This document shows, piece by piece, positions 26,437 to 36,767 of a DNA stretch of 64,000 nucleotides. How positions within the stretch are numbered: position 1 is the first letter of the stretch; each line of letters opens with the position of its first letter. Source of the DNA: Bifidobacterium hapali (GTDB lineage: Bacteria > Actinomycetota > Actinomycetes > Actinomycetales > Bifidobacteriaceae); assembly GCF_002259755.1 (NCBI RefSeq), contig NZ_MWWY01000024.1, positions 22,437 to 86,436 of the forward strand, given 5' to 3'. Both the position numbers and the translations under genes were made by a program. Below the pieces are notes generated by a model. It saw only the letters and a list, made by a program, of their open reading frames with translations. It was not told the origin of the DNA and made no database searches.

Positions 26437-27624
26437 ATGGCTGAGGATTTCGAAGAGTTTTTCTCCGACAATACCCAGTGGGTTGAGGACCACGGAACGC
26501 CTGTGAGTTCGGCGGCACCACCAAAGCCACCGAAATCGCGGCGGGAGATGCGTAAGCGTCGTGCACAACGTCAGCGGCGAATGATCAGTACCCTGATCGC
26601 AATAATTGTTGTTATTGTTGTGGTTGTTGGCGGCGTATACGCTGGCTATCACCGTTTGCGTGCGTGGAATAATGCTCGTAATGTGAGTGCTGTAATCGCT
26701 GATTACAGCGGACCGGGCGCGAATGATGTGGCGTTCACGGTTGAATCCGGACAAGGCCCAGCTGATATCGGACAGAATCTGCTTGATCAGGATATTGTCA
26801 AATCGGTGGAAGCATTCACTAATGCGGTCGCTTCTGCTAATGCTACGCTTTATCCAGGAACGTATCAGCTGAAGCAGCAGATGAAAGCCTCCGATGTAGT
26901 GGCAATTCTCTCTGATCAGAGTAAAGCGGGGGGTTTCCTTGAAGTCAAGCCCGGCGAGCGTGTATCGACGGTTCTTGCGAACGTGGCGACAATTGACGGT
27001 GTGAATGCCGACGATTTCGCTAGTGTACTTAAGGGTGATGGCTCTGGCATTCTGCCAGCTGAGGCTGAGGGCAGTTTTGAAGGATGGCTTGAGCCTGGAA
27101 CGTACACGGTGACTAACCGTAGTGCTTCTGATGTTGTCAAAGCAATGGTTGACGCGCGTATTGCCAAGCTTGATTCACTGTCGGTGCCGGCAGAGAGCCG
27201 TCAACGTGTGTTGACGATCGCATCCATTGCTGAAGCAGAAGTCAACAAGGACGAGTACTACGGCAAAGTTACGCGCGTTATCGAAAATCGTCTTGCACAA
27301 GATATGACGCTTGGTATGGATTCGACCATCGCATACGGTAACAATGTTGAGCCGTCGAAAATTACGCAAAGTATGCTCGATGATGCAAGCAATCCGTACA
27401 ACACGCGAACGAACAAGGGGTTGCCTCCAACACCAATCAGCAATCCAGCTGATAAGGCTATTCAAGCTGCGCTTAAACCCGAAGAAGGCGATTGGCTCTA
27501 CTTTGTGACGGTGAATCTGACTACTGGAGAGACAAAGTTTACAACTGGTTCGCTCGATGAGCAGAACGCGCAATTCCAACAGTATGTCAACGAGTACAAA
27601 ACTGGCAACGAAAACGCAAACTAG
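26437..27624 (+). CDS. mltG: endolytic murein transglycosylase (YceG-like)
   Basis: A 395-residue inner-membrane enzyme that cleaves nascent glycan strands and so sets their length. A cytoplasmic basic N-terminus (SRREMRKRRAQRQRRM) precedes one transmembrane helix (TLIAIIVVIVVVVGGVYAG). The extracytoplasmic part has a LysM-like region followed by the YceG domain. The catalytic Glu lies in TIASIAEAEVNKDEYYGKV near residue 268, followed by LGMDSTIAYG and NPYNTRTNKGLPPTPISNPG-like sequence. The gene is last in the alaS-ruvX-mltG unit and converges on a prepilin peptidase gene. Confidence 0.95.
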   Translation: MAEDFEEFFSDNTQWVEDHGTPVSSAAPPKPPKSRREMRKRRAQRQRRMISTLIAIIVVIVVVVGGVYAGYHRLRAWNNARNVSAVIADYSGPGANDVAFTVESGQGPADIGQNLLDQDIVKSVEAFTNAVASANATLYPGTYQLKQQMKASDVVAILSDQSKAGGFLEVKPGERVSTVLANVATIDGVNADDFASVLKGDGSGILPAEAEGSFEGWLEPGTYTVTNRSASDVVKAMVDARIAKLDSLSVPAESRQRVLTIASIAEAEVNKDEYYGKVTRVIENRLAQDMTLGMDSTIAYGNNVEPSKITQSMLDDASNPYNTRTNKGLPPTPISNPADKAIQAALKPEEGDWLYFVTVNLTTGETKFTTGSLDEQNAQFQQYVNEYKTGNENAN

Positions 27625-27652
27625 CATCCGGTGTCAGAGATCCGTTTACGTT

Positions 27653-27724
27653 TTATTGCGGCTCCCCTGACAAGGGGAACCGCAATAATTAAGGGATAGT
27701 AAATTCGCAAACAAACTTCTGATG
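27653..27724. repeat. dispersed hairpin repeat, copy B, between mltG and the peptidase gene
   Basis: TTATTGCGGCTCCCCT pairs with AGGGGAACCGCAATAA (27653-27688, one mismatch), flanked on the right by the inverted form of the copy A flank (ending at the GCATCAGAAGTT complement, 27724). It sits between two convergent genes and probably terminates both. Confidence 0.65.
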
Positions 27725-27732
27725 CAGAATAC

Positions 27733-28200
27733 TTAGAACAGCGTGATACCAACCGCGATAACGCTCGCTGCTACAATTACGGGCGCGAACGGTACTTTAC
27801 CGGCATATGGTGTATGGGCTTGCGGATCGAAACGAATCCATAGTGTCATCCATGCCAATCCCAGCAACCCTATACACAGCCACCATGAAACAATTGCCAT
27901 CAGTCCAAATAATCCCACGCCTAAACCGGTCATCGCAGTGCAAGTCACGTCGCCGAAACCTAATGATCCCGGCTTCGCCAGAGCGAGCAACCCTTGCAAT
28001 ATGGCAGCAATCGCAGCGAATAATAGTGCTTGCACTACTACAAATAAACTGTTCATACTCAGCGCGTAGATAATGTTCGCAATGAGTTGCGTCAAGCATC
28101 CCACTATGATCCACGCGCGCGGCACACGGCGGCGACGCACGTCTTCGATACTCACTGCCAGTCCACAGATCAGACTCGGTAACAACGCAAGGCAAGCCAT
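27733..28200 (-). CDS. A24 family prepilin peptidase (TadV/CpaA-like)
   Basis: The 155-residue polytopic protein has the two aspartates of type IV prepilin peptidases. The first is in SIEDVRRRRVPRAW near residue 20 and the second is in SLGFGDVTCTAM near 82, inside the GxGD motif. About five hydrophobic segments are visible. The N-terminal methyltransferase/zinc domain of PilD is missing, as usual in the short TadV/CpaA forms that process Flp-type pilins. No pilin or tad genes lie in this window, so it is an orphan here that may serve a tad locus elsewhere. The start codon is 51 bp from the divergent aroC. Confidence 0.82.
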   Translation of the reverse strand: MACLALLPSLICGLAVSIEDVRRRRVPRAWIIVGCLTQLIANIIYALSMNSLFVVVQALLFAAIAAILQGLLALAKPGSLGFGDVTCTAMTGLGVGLFGLMAIVSWWLCIGLLGLAWMTLWIRFDPQAHTPYAGKVPFAPVIVAASVIAVGITLF

Positions 28201-28251
28201 ACCGCTATGCTAGTGCGAAGTTAACGAGGGCACCAACCAAAGGAGTATCGA

Positions 28252-29448
28252 ATGTTGCGCTGGCAGACGGCGGGCGAATCACACGGCGAGGCGCTGGTCG
28301 CCATGATTGAGGGACTTCCTGCAGGCGTGGAGGTGACCAGTAGCGATATCGTAGATGCGCTGGCGCGTCGACGTCTCGGATATGGTCGTGGTGCGCGTAT
28401 GAAATTCGAGCAAGATAAGGTTCGTCTACTCACCGGCGTGCGACATGGTCTAACGCTTGGTTCACCGGTCGCTATCGAAATCGCGAATACTGAATGGCCA
28501 AAATGGACTGAGGTAATGAGCGCTGATCCGCTCGATCATGAGATTGCTCGTGAGGGACGTAATGCGCCGTTGAGTCGTCCTCGACCGGGGCATGCTGATC
28601 TAACCGGCATGCGCAAATACGGTTTTGATGATGCTCGTCCAGTGCTTGAACGCTCTAGCGCTCGAGAAACTGCTTCTCGCGTTGCCTTGGGTGCAGTAGC
28701 GGCACGTTTCCTTGAGCAGAGTGTCGGTATTCGCACGGTTGCGCATGTGCTGTCGATTGGTGGCGCTGGCGTAGACGAGGCGGCTGCTGACCGTGTATTG
28801 CCTACACCGGATGATGTTGCGGCCCTTGATGCGTCGCCAGTGCGCACACTCGATAAAGACGCTGAAGCGCGTATGATCTCGCGTATCGATGAGATCAAAG
28901 CCAACGCCGATACGGTTGGCGGTGTGATTGAAGTGATCGCCTACGGTGTGCCGGCTGGCTTAGGTACGTATGTCGAATCTGATCGCCGTCTTGACGCGGC
29001 ATTGGCCGGCGCCGTGATGGGTATCCAAGCAATTAAGGGCGTGGAAATTGGTGATGGTTTCCTCGAAGCAGTACGCCCAGGATCAGCTGCGCATGATGAA
29101 ATGGTGCCGGGCGCTGATGGACATATCACAAGACTGACAAACCGCGCAGGCGGTATTGAAGGTGGCATGTCGAATGGTGAGCCGATTCGCGTACGCGCTG
29201 CGATGAAACCGATTCCTTCCATTCCTCGTGCTCTGCGCACTGTTGATGTTACGTCCGGAGATGCAGCAGCAGCTATTAATCAGCGCTCCGATTCGACAGC
29301 AGTTCCGGCAGCTTCTGTTGTAGCGGAGGCAATGGTTCGTCTGACTTTGGCGAAGTTCGTGTTGGAGAAGTTCGGAGGGGACAGTATCGAGGAAATCCGT
29401 CGCAACGCGGCTGGCTACCTCGCTTCATGGCCGGAGCACATGAGATGA
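28252..29448 (+). CDS. aroC: chorismate synthase
   Basis: The 398-residue FMN-dependent enzyme performs the last shikimate step, EPSP to chorismate. It begins [20 protein letters not shown], carrying the first signature with the His. The second signature is [20 protein letters not shown] and the third is around [25 protein letters not shown] precedes the ATG. The stop overlaps the aroKB start by 4 bp (ATGA). aroQ follows, so three shikimate enzymes are encoded in one operon. The order in the operon does not follow pathway order. Confidence 0.97.
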   Translation: MLRWQTAGESHGEALVAMIEGLPAGVEVTSSDIVDALARRRLGYGRGARMKFEQDKVRLLTGVRHGLTLGSPVAIEIANTEWPKWTEVMSADPLDHEIAREGRNAPLSRPRPGHADLTGMRKYGFDDARPVLERSSARETASRVALGAVAARFLEQSVGIRTVAHVLSIGGAGVDEAAADRVLPTPDDVAALDASPVRTLDKDAEARMISRIDEIKANADTVGGVIEVIAYGVPAGLGTYVESDRRLDAALAGAVMGIQAIKGVEIGDGFLEAVRPGSAAHDEMVPGADGHITRLTNRAGGIEGGMSNGEPIRVRAAMKPIPSIPRALRTVDVTSGDAAAAINQRSDSTAVPAASVVAEAMVRLTLAKFVLEKFGGDSIEEIRRNAAGYLASWPEHMR

Positions 29449-31079
29449 GTAACACAGGCAACCGGCCAGTCGCTGTCATTATCGGCATGATGGGCGCCGG
29501 CAAAACTCGCGTTGGTCGCGAAGTCTCGCAGATGCTAGGACTACCGTTCCGCGATGCAGACATTGAGATTGAACACGAAGTAGGAATGTCAATTCCCGAG
29601 TACTTTAATCGATACGGTGAACCGGCATTTCGACAGGTCGAAACTGATCTCATTCAGCGTACACTCAATGATTTCGACGGTTTATTCGCACTCGGTGGCG
29701 GAGCGCCGATGACACCAGCAACACAAGATGCGCTTGCTGATTACATTGCTGATGGCGGCCGCGTGATCTATTTGCAGGCTGATCCCAAAGAAGCAATGGA
29801 GCGCGCCAACCGTGGCGGTGGACGACCGATGTTAGCCGGTGACGACGCTGACGCTCGATGGATGCGATTGTATCAACAGCGTGACCCAGTATTCAATCGT
29901 ATTGCGAATGTTCACGTACGTACCCACGGGTCCACGCCGCAAATGGCGGCGAGAAAGGTGATGAACATGATCGAGGAACGCGTTGTCCATGTCGATGTCG
30001 TTGCCGCGGACGACTACAACGTGCGCATCGGTGAAGGAACGCTTAACCATCTTGCCGGCATCCTTGGCGATCGCCCGGTGCGTGTTGCTTTAATCCACAC
30101 GCAACCTGTGCAACGCCATTCTGATCGTGCTCGTGCGCTGTTGCGGCAGGCGGGCTATCAGGTTTGCGATATCGTGATTCCTGACGCTGAAGCTGGCAAG
30201 ACCATTACTGTGGCAAACGGCATTTGGGAGCGGTTAGGCAGTGAAGGATTTACTCGATCAGACGCTGTAGTTGGCGTTGGCGGGGGAGCAGCAACCGACG
30301 TGGCAGGATTCGTCGCCGCAACATGGATGCGCGGTATTCGCTATGTGAACTGCCCGACATCATTACTTGCGATGGTGGATGCTTCTACAGGTGGCAAAAC
30401 TGGTATTAACACCAAGGTTGGTAAAAACCTTGTCGGTTCGTTCTATACGCCGGCTGGCGTACTTGCTGATCTCAACACGCTTGCTTCACTGCCAAACGAT
30501 ATTTTCATCGAGGGACTCGGCGAAGTCGCTAAATCTGGCTTTATTTCCGACCCTGAGATTCTGCATATTCTCGAAGATCATGCTGATGAACTTCGAGCGT
30601 TTGATGGTTCGACATTTATCGGTTCTCCACTTGAAGATGTTGTTGCAGAACTCATCGAACGAACGGTACAAGTTAAAGCTCGCCATGTAGCAGCTGATCT
30701 TAAAGAAGCTGGTCTACGCGAGTTTCTCAACTATGGACACACGCTGGGACATGCGATTGAAAAGATCGAGCATTTCCGTTGGCGTCATGGCAACGCTGTT
30801 GCTGTCGGCATGGTGTACGCGGCTGAACTGGCATATTTGCTCGGGTATATTGACAGTGATCTGGTGGAGTATCACCGTTCTGTGCTGAGCTCGCTTGGAT
30901 TGCCGACTTCGTGGAACGGCGGTTCATTCGACGATGTTCTCGCGCTTATGCACCGCGATAAGAAGGCACGCGGCAATACGCTACGATTCGTTGTACTCGA
31001 CGGTATTGGTCATCCAGTGCATCTTGACAATCCGCCAGCGGACGCTGTCGAAGAGGCTTTCCGTCGTATTCAGCACTGA
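29445..31079 (+). CDS. aroKB: bifunctional shikimate kinase / 3-dehydroquinate synthase
   Basis: The 544-residue fusion carries two pathway enzymes. Residues about 1-175 are shikimate kinase: P-loop [12 protein letters not shown], substrate motif FRDADIEIE, and [11 protein letters not shown]. Residues about 180-544 are 3-dehydroquinate synthase: NAD/zinc enzyme blocks [47 protein letters not shown] and the metal ligands in [13 protein letters not shown]. The start at 29445 overlaps the aroC stop in ATGA; an earlier in-frame codon at 29427 lies inside aroC and is rejected. The fusion ties steps 2 and 5 of the pathway at fixed stoichiometry. Confidence 0.96.
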   Translation: MSNTGNRPVAVIIGMMGAGKTRVGREVSQMLGLPFRDADIEIEHEVGMSIPEYFNRYGEPAFRQVETDLIQRTLNDFDGLFALGGGAPMTPATQDALADYIADGGRVIYLQADPKEAMERANRGGGRPMLAGDDADARWMRLYQQRDPVFNRIANVHVRTHGSTPQMAARKVMNMIEERVVHVDVVAADDYNVRIGEGTLNHLAGILGDRPVRVALIHTQPVQRHSDRARALLRQAGYQVCDIVIPDAEAGKTITVANGIWERLGSEGFTRSDAVVGVGGGAATDVAGFVAATWMRGIRYVNCPTSLLAMVDASTGGKTGINTKVGKNLVGSFYTPAGVLADLNTLASLPNDIFIEGLGEVAKSGFISDPEILHILEDHADELRAFDGSTFIGSPLEDVVAELIERTVQVKARHVAADLKEAGLREFLNYGHTLGHAIEKIEHFRWRHGNAVAVGMVYAAELAYLLGYIDSDLVEYHRSVLSSLGLPTSWNGGSFDDVLALMHRDKKARGNTLRFVVLDGIGHPVHLDNPPADAVEEAFRRIQH

Positions 31080-31111
31080 TAACGATTTGAAAAAATCATA
31101 AGGAGTGATTG

Positions 31112-31558
31112 ATGACCACAGTGATCGTAGTGAACGGACCAAATTTAGGCCGTCTTGGTGTTCGGCAGCCCGATGTGTACGGCCGCCAAGATCTCGAAGA
31201 ACTCCGTCGACTGTGCACCGAGTGGGGAGCAGAATTCGGTCTTGACGTTGACGTTCGTCAAACCGATGATGAAGCTGAAATGGTTCGTTGGATGCATCAG
31301 GCTGCTGACGAGAAAACTCCAGTGGTGATGAACCCGGCCGCATTCACACATTACTCGTACGCGTTGGCAGATGCTGCGCATATGGTTGGTGATGCTGGTT
31401 TACCGTTGATGGAAGTGCATATTTCTAACCCGTCTGCACGTGATGAATTCCGCAAGCGTTCGGTGATCAGCCCGGTCGCCACTGGTACGATCACCGGTCT
31501 TGGTTTCTTCGGCTATCGGCTCGCACTCGAAGCTATTGCACACCTCGTGAACGACTAG
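31112..31558 (+). CDS. aroQ: type II 3-dehydroquinate dehydratase
   Basis: The 148-residue enzyme converts 3-dehydroquinate to 3-dehydroshikimate and normally forms a dodecamer. The N-terminal block VVNGPNLGRLGVRQPDVYG holds the active-site Asn and flexible lid with its Tyr. NPAAFTHYSYALADA and VEVHISN-like sequence (EVHISNPSARDEFRKRS) follow, with the catalytic His region. ATG 31112 is preferred over the TTG directly before it because AAGGAG ends 6 nt upstream. It lies 32 bp after aroKB. Small for the family but complete. Confidence 0.95.
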   Translation: MTTVIVVNGPNLGRLGVRQPDVYGRQDLEELRRLCTEWGAEFGLDVDVRQTDDEAEMVRWMHQAADEKTPVVMNPAAFTHYSYALADAAHMVGDAGLPLMEVHISNPSARDEFRKRSVISPVATGTITGLGFFGYRLALEAIAHLVND

Positions 31559-31620
31559 CGGCTCCACGGCTAGCATTGTTGAACACGCCGGGTCACGCGC
31601 GGATGATACAGTGAAATTCC

Positions 31621-33288
31621 ATGGTTAGAAGACAACATGGCAATTCCCAAGAACACGTCACTAAGCATATTTTCGTTACTGGTGGCGTCGTATCCTCACT
31701 CGGCAAGGGCCTAACTGCATCATCACTCGGCCGTCTGTTGCGCAGCCGTGGCATTCATGTTCTCCAGCAGAAGCTCGATCCATACATCAATGTTGACCCG
31801 GGTACGATGAACCCGTTCCAGCATGGCGAAGTGTACGTGACTGAAGATGGTGCTGAGACAGATCTTGACATCGGCCACTACGAGCGGTTCCTTGACGTCT
31901 TCTTGTCGCAAAAGGCGAACGTTACTACTGGTCAGATCTATCAGGAAGTATTGCGTAAGGAACGTGCTGGCGAATATCTCGGCCAGTGTGTACAGGTCAT
32001 CCCTCATATCACCAACGAAATCAAGTCGCGTATGCGAGCACAGGCATCTGATGATGTCGATGTCATCATCACTGAGATCGGTGGTACGGTTGGCGACATC
32101 GAATCGCAGCCGTTCCTTGAAGCTGCTCGTGAGGTTCGCCGTGACCTCGGTGCTGAAAACTGCATGTTTGTGCACGTTTCCCTTGTGCCGTATATTTCCG
32201 CAGCGCACGAGCTTAAGACTAAGCCGACCCAGCATTCCGTCATGATGTTGCGCCAGCTCGGCATCACTCCGGACGCGCTTGTGCTACGTTCTGACCGTCC
32301 GCTCAACAAGTCCATTAAGGACAAAATCTCTTTGATGTGCGACGTGGATGAAGAAGGTGTTGTCAACTGTGTGGATGCGCCGAGCATCTACGATGTGCCG
32401 AAGATCCTGTTCAACGAGGGTCTCGATGCGTATGTTGTGCGTGAGCTCGGGCTGCCATTCCATGACGTCGACTGGGATGAATGGGCGGATCTGCTTGAAC
32501 GTGTGCATCATCCTAAGCACGAAGTAAACATTGCGATCGTCGGTAAGTACATTGATCTGCCGGACGCTTATCTGTCGGTGACCGAGGCGATCAAGGCCGG
32601 CGGATTCGCCAACTGGGCCAAGGTTAATGTCAAGTGGGTTGCTGCCGATAAGTGTGAGACTGAGGAAGGCGCGGCCGCAGCTCTCGATCAGGTTGACGGT
32701 ATCGTCATCCCTGGTGGTTTCGGTATTCGTGGTATTGACGGCAAGATCGGCGCGCTCAAGTATGCGCGTGAAAACAAGTTGCCGGCACTCGGTCTGTGTC
32801 TCGGTCTGCAGTCAATGGTGATCGAATACGCTCGTCACGTACTCGATATCGAGGATGCGAACTCCACTGAATTTGAGCCGGAATGCGCAAATCCGGTAAT
32901 CGCCACTATGGAGGAGCAGAAAGATATTGTTGCCGGCCACGGCGATATGGGTCACACCATGCGTTTGGGTTCTTACCCGGCCGAACTTGAAGAGGGTTCG
33001 CTAGTGGCTGAACTGTATGGTACAACCCATGTGACCGAACGTCATCGTCACCGTTATGAAGTGAACGTTGCCTACAAGGATCGTTTGCGTGAAGCTGGAT
33101 TGCGTATTTCTGGTCAGAGCCCAGACGGTGAACTTACGGAGTTCGTTGAACTGCCGACTGACGTACATCCATTCTATGTAGGTACGCAGGCTCATCCTGA
33201 GTTTAAGTCTCGCCCGACCAAACCGCATCCATTGTTCGCAGGTCTGGTTAAGGCAGCGCTCGACCATCAAGAGGCTGGCCGTAACTGA
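31621..33288 (+). CDS. pyrG: CTP synthase
   Basis: The 555-residue enzyme aminates UTP to CTP with glutamine. The amidoligase domain begins [20 protein letters not shown], the P-loop region, followed by [20 protein letters not shown]. The glutamine amidotransferase half has GGFGIRG, the nucleophile Cys in [12 protein letters not shown] near residue 395, and the His/Glu pair in GTQAHPEF. A ~20-residue polar N-terminal extension ([15 protein letters not shown]) precedes the core. No strong ribosome binding site is visible at the ATG, so the exact start is less certain than the product. Confidence 0.96.
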   Translation: MVRRQHGNSQEHVTKHIFVTGGVVSSLGKGLTASSLGRLLRSRGIHVLQQKLDPYINVDPGTMNPFQHGEVYVTEDGAETDLDIGHYERFLDVFLSQKANVTTGQIYQEVLRKERAGEYLGQCVQVIPHITNEIKSRMRAQASDDVDVIITEIGGTVGDIESQPFLEAAREVRRDLGAENCMFVHVSLVPYISAAHELKTKPTQHSVMMLRQLGITPDALVLRSDRPLNKSIKDKISLMCDVDEEGVVNCVDAPSIYDVPKILFNEGLDAYVVRELGLPFHDVDWDEWADLLERVHHPKHEVNIAIVGKYIDLPDAYLSVTEAIKAGGFANWAKVNVKWVAADKCETEEGAAAALDQVDGIVIPGGFGIRGIDGKIGALKYARENKLPALGLCLGLQSMVIEYARHVLDIEDANSTEFEPECANPVIATMEEQKDIVAGHGDMGHTMRLGSYPAELEEGSLVAELYGTTHVTERHRHRYEVNVAYKDRLREAGLRISGQSPDGELTEFVELPTDVHPFYVGTQAHPEFKSRPTKPHPLFAGLVKAALDHQEAGRN

Positions 33289-33362
33289 GCAGTGAGAAAA
33301 CCATATTGGGCCATCGGTATGTACGGTCATTATGATTGCTGAGCGCTGAACAAAGATGCAAG

Positions 33363-33405
33363 ATCATGGCCATGAATTTCTTCACAAGGAATTCATGGCC
33401 ATGAT
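33363..33405 (+). terminator. stem-loop after pyrG
   Basis: ATCATGGCCATGAATT pairs perfectly with AATTCATGGCCATGAT over an 11-nt loop, 75 bp after pyrG. There is no T-tract, and a regulatory rather than terminating role is possible. Confidence 0.5.
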
Positions 33406-33470
33406 GCATAATGAGGCTAGTGCAAACCACTTTCTGGATTTGCTCGCACATAGTAAGAGAATGAACGCAA

Positions 33471-35081
33471 ATGAACGAAAACAATGAAATGCACAGTGCA
33501 GGGTCATTCGCGGACGGCGAGACGACAGCAGTGTTCGCTCCACTTGACCTGAGCGCAGTGGCAACACCTGCAGCACACGCTCATGCGAAGAGTGCACATC
33601 GTCATGTCCGCAAGCATGCGATCTGGCCGTGGATTGTATTAGCTGTGGTTGCACTACTCGGTGCATTTGCTGGAGGGTCTATCTGGTTTTTCCAGTCACA
33701 TGTATTGCCGGGCGTGACATTGTGGGGCACTCCGGTAACTGGTCGTTCATACAATCAGCTCGTCTCACAGATCGATGATGCTGTAGCCAATACCACGGTG
33801 ACTGCATCATATGAAGGCAAAACTGCGAAGATCTCCCTTAAAGATCTTGGACTGAGCGTGGACTCGGAAACTATTGCTTCGCAAGTCATGGACGCGAAAC
33901 GTAATGACCCGTGGTGGCAGCGGTACATATCGTTCTGGAAAACCAACGATATAACAACTGAACCAGCTAATCCGCAGGCTGCGATCGCCGATACGCTCAA
34001 TGAGAAGCTGTCTATTGAGGAAGTTAAGCCTGTTGACGCTTCATTGCAGCTTAACGCAGAAGGCACAGGTTTTGATGTAGTCGCAGGCAAGCAAGGACAA
34101 GGTGTCAATCCGACTCCAGTTGCGCAGGCAGCTGTCAAAGCCGTGCAATCATTGGATAGTAGTAAGACACAAACTGTAGCAGTTACGTTAAGCACGACTC
34201 AGCCTGCTGTTACGGACGACATTGCCACGCAAGCAAAAGCTACGATCGACAAGCTCGTTGATAAGCCAGTAGCCGTCACGATTGGTGATCATCAGATCGC
34301 TACTGTTGATGCCCCAGCATTGGCTGCGTCCATGCGACTCGATGCTAATGAAAATGCTAAGTTGACGGCGAATGAAACGCGCAATGGTTACGTGGTTTTT
34401 GACGCTGATAAGTTGCAGCAATACTTCGACAATTCCGTAAAAACTTCGTTGTCGTCTACTCGTGTCGATCAAGAGGTCATCGTCAATAATAACGGCGATG
34501 TTATTGATACACTCAAGGAAGGTCATGATGGCGTGACCATTAGCGATGACTCAAGTTTTGGACAGGATGCAGTTGCAGCCCTTGCTAAGGGAAGCGGTTC
34601 AGTGAGCGTGACGGGCACCGTTGATCCAATGCAGACCAAGAGTACGAAGCGCCATGTCGTTGTTGATCTGTCTGACAATAAGGTGTACGCCTATGAGAAC
34701 GACAAGCTTATCCGTACGATGAGCATGTCTGCTGGTCAAGGCAACGATCGCAAGACTGGTGAGTGCACAGGCGGTGATCTGTGCACACCTACCGGCGATT
34801 TTACGATCTGGCTCAAATACCAGTCGCAAGATATGAGTGGCAACCTGACTCTGTCTGATGGCTCGCAAGAATCATGGGATGTGAAAGGTGTGGGATTTGT
34901 TAACTACTTCTCACATTCAGGTTGTGCCATTCACCGTATTGCATCGCAGAGTGCAATCAATGATGCGCAAGTTGCTGAGCTTGGCAACACATCGCACGGC
35001 TGTGTGGGTATTGGATGGGATCAGGCTGAATGGTTCTACGGATGGGCTGTAATGGGCACATCTGTGCATGTTCAGGTCTGA
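33471..35081 (+). CDS. L,D-transpeptidase (YkuD) with YoaR-like peptidoglycan-binding domain
   Basis: A 536-residue membrane-anchored cell-wall enzyme. A cytoplasmic His/Ala-rich N-terminus precedes one transmembrane helix (WPWIVLAVVALLGAFAGG). Two repeats of a YoaR/PG_binding_4-like domain follow (VLPGVTLWGTPVTGRSYNQL and later PVAVTIGD). The C-terminal YkuD domain covers roughly residues 385-536. The catalytic set is visible: HSGCAIHRI and SHGCVGI, where the Cys is the nucleophile. It also has a Cys pair in GECTGGDLC that could form a disulfide outside the cell. Such enzymes make 3-3 cross-links or attach proteins to peptidoglycan. It stands alone with its own terminator. Confidence 0.92.
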   Translation: MNENNEMHSAGSFADGETTAVFAPLDLSAVATPAAHAHAKSAHRHVRKHAIWPWIVLAVVALLGAFAGGSIWFFQSHVLPGVTLWGTPVTGRSYNQLVSQIDDAVANTTVTASYEGKTAKISLKDLGLSVDSETIASQVMDAKRNDPWWQRYISFWKTNDITTEPANPQAAIADTLNEKLSIEEVKPVDASLQLNAEGTGFDVVAGKQGQGVNPTPVAQAAVKAVQSLDSSKTQTVAVTLSTTQPAVTDDIATQAKATIDKLVDKPVAVTIGDHQIATVDAPALAASMRLDANENAKLTANETRNGYVVFDADKLQQYFDNSVKTSLSSTRVDQEVIVNNNGDVIDTLKEGHDGVTISDDSSFGQDAVAALAKGSGSVSVTGTVDPMQTKSTKRHVVVDLSDNKVYAYENDKLIRTMSMSAGQGNDRKTGECTGGDLCTPTGDFTIWLKYQSQDMSGNLTLSDGSQESWDVKGVGFVNYFSHSGCAIHRIASQSAINDAQVAELGNTSHGCVGIGWDQAEWFYGWAVMGTSVHVQV

Positions 35082-35099
35082 GCTTGCACAAAAGTTATG

Positions 35100-35127
35100 A
35101 CGGGCTTCGCTATTTGGCGAGGCCCGT
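35100..35127 (+). terminator. terminator of the L,D-transpeptidase gene
   Basis: ACGGGCTTCGC pairs with GCGAGGCCCGT (11 bp with one G-U) over a 6-nt loop and is followed by TTCCGTTT. Confidence 0.75.
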
Positions 35128-35266
35128 TTCCGTTTACTGGTGTTGTCGTCTGAATCACATTCGTGTCCGCGGTCAGCCAATATTCGATGTAGACACTCGT
35201 GTTTGACCCCGTGTTCTGTTAGGTTTGCGTAGGAACTTTGTGAAGTCGATTGGAGGGAAGCGTACG

Positions 35267-36763
35267 GTGAACGACAACCAAGCGCCAAACGCCGCGGCTG
35301 ACGTGGAGATGAGCCAGTATGTGGCTGATCGCGCGCGCGTCAACGAGGAAAAGATCAAACAGGATGATGAAATCATCCAGCAGTTTGGAGACTACAGTTA
35401 CGGCTGGCATGACTCAGACGCTGCAGGTGAAGCCGCTAAACGAGGTATTGACGAAAACGTCGTACGAGCTATTAGTGCCGATAAAGGCGAGCCACAGTGG
35501 ATGCTCGATATGCGGTTGCGCGGATACAAGGCATTTCTCGACAAGCCAATGCCTGACTGGGGCGTAGATCTCAGTGGTTTTAATGCTGACGATTTCAAGT
35601 ATTATGTCAAGCCGATCGATAAGCAAGCTAAAACGTGGGAAGAACTGCCTGACGATATTCGTTCCACCTATGACCGTCTCGGTATTCCTGAAGCGGAGAA
35701 AAAGCGTCTGGTTTCCGGCGTCGCTGCACAGTATGAGTCTGAGGTTATTTACAACTCCATTCAGGAAGATCTCAAAAAACAAGGCGTGATCTTCGTCGAC
35801 ACTGATACTGCAGTGCGAGAATATCCTGATCTTGTACGCAAGTATTTCGGTACGGTTGTCAGCCCTGAAGATAACAAGTTTGGTGCGCTCAACACTGCCG
35901 CATGGTCGGGCGGTTCGTTCGTTTACGTACCGAAAGGCGTGCACGTCGACATCCCATTACAGGCGTACTTCCGTATCAATACGCCAGCAATGGGTCAGTT
36001 TGAACGTACGCTAATTATTGCGGACGAAGGCTCCTACGTGCACTATGTCGAAGGATGTACTGCGCCAATCTGGTCTGAAGACTCCCTGCATGCGGCCATC
36101 GTCGAAATCATCGTTGAGAAGCATGCTCGCGTGCGTTATACGACCGTGCAAAATTGGTCGAATAACGTGTACAACCTCGTCACGCAGCGCGCCTATGTGC
36201 GCGAAGGTGGCACGATGGAATGGGTTGATGGCAACATTGGTTCCAAAGCGACGATGAAATACCCGGCTTGCATTCTTGCTGAACCGTATGCTACCGCATC
36301 CACGATGTCGCTCGGTTTCGCTGGCAAGGGACAATATCAGGATACGGGTGCGAAGATGATTCATCTCGCTCCGCACACTAAGTCTACGATTGTCGCCAAG
36401 TCTATTTCTCGTGGTGGTGGACGTTCTGCATATCGCGGTCTTGTCAAGATCGTTGATGGTGCCTATGGTTCATCCAATTCGACTGTTTGCGACGCACTGC
36501 TCGTTGATGATTTCTCTCGTTCGGACACGTATCCGCATGTTGACGTGCGTGAGGACGACGTGACTATGGCACACGAGGCGACTGTCTCCAAAGTTTCCGA
36601 AGATCAGCTGTTCTATCTTATGAGCCGCGGACTTGAAGAAAAGGAAGCTATGGGCATGATCGTGCGCGGCTTTGTTGAGCCGATTAGCCGTGAGCTGCCT
36701 ATGGAGTATGCGCTCGAACTCAACCGTTTGGTCGAACTGCAGATGGAAGGATCGGTGGGCTGA
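35267..36763 (+). CDS. sufB: Fe-S cluster assembly protein SufB
   Basis: SufB is the scaffold subunit of the SufBC2D complex on which Fe-S clusters are built. The beta-helix core includes [33 protein letters not shown] with a conserved Cys, and [19 protein letters not shown] frame extends up to a TTG at 35225, but GTG 35267 has GGAGGGAAG about 10 nt upstream and gives 498 residues, close to the usual actinobacterial length. sufD starts 4 bp after the stop. The operon lacks an upstream SufR-type repressor gene in this window. Confidence 0.95.
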   Translation: MNDNQAPNAAADVEMSQYVADRARVNEEKIKQDDEIIQQFGDYSYGWHDSDAAGEAAKRGIDENVVRAISADKGEPQWMLDMRLRGYKAFLDKPMPDWGVDLSGFNADDFKYYVKPIDKQAKTWEELPDDIRSTYDRLGIPEAEKKRLVSGVAAQYESEVIYNSIQEDLKKQGVIFVDTDTAVREYPDLVRKYFGTVVSPEDNKFGALNTAAWSGGSFVYVPKGVHVDIPLQAYFRINTPAMGQFERTLIIADEGSYVHYVEGCTAPIWSEDSLHAAIVEIIVEKHARVRYTTVQNWSNNVYNLVTQRAYVREGGTMEWVDGNIGSKATMKYPACILAEPYATASTMSLGFAGKGQYQDTGAKMIHLAPHTKSTIVAKSISRGGGRSAYRGLVKIVDGAYGSSNSTVCDALLVDDFSRSDTYPHVDVREDDVTMAHEATVSKVSEDQLFYLMSRGLEEKEAMGMIVRGFVEPISRELPMEYALELNRLVELQMEGSVG

Positions 36764-36767
36764 TCCC

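Noticed and set aside
36672..36767. N-terminal extension of SufD inside sufB
   Set aside because: The residues are an out-of-frame reading of sufB. The family start is at 36768, 4 bp after the sufB stop.
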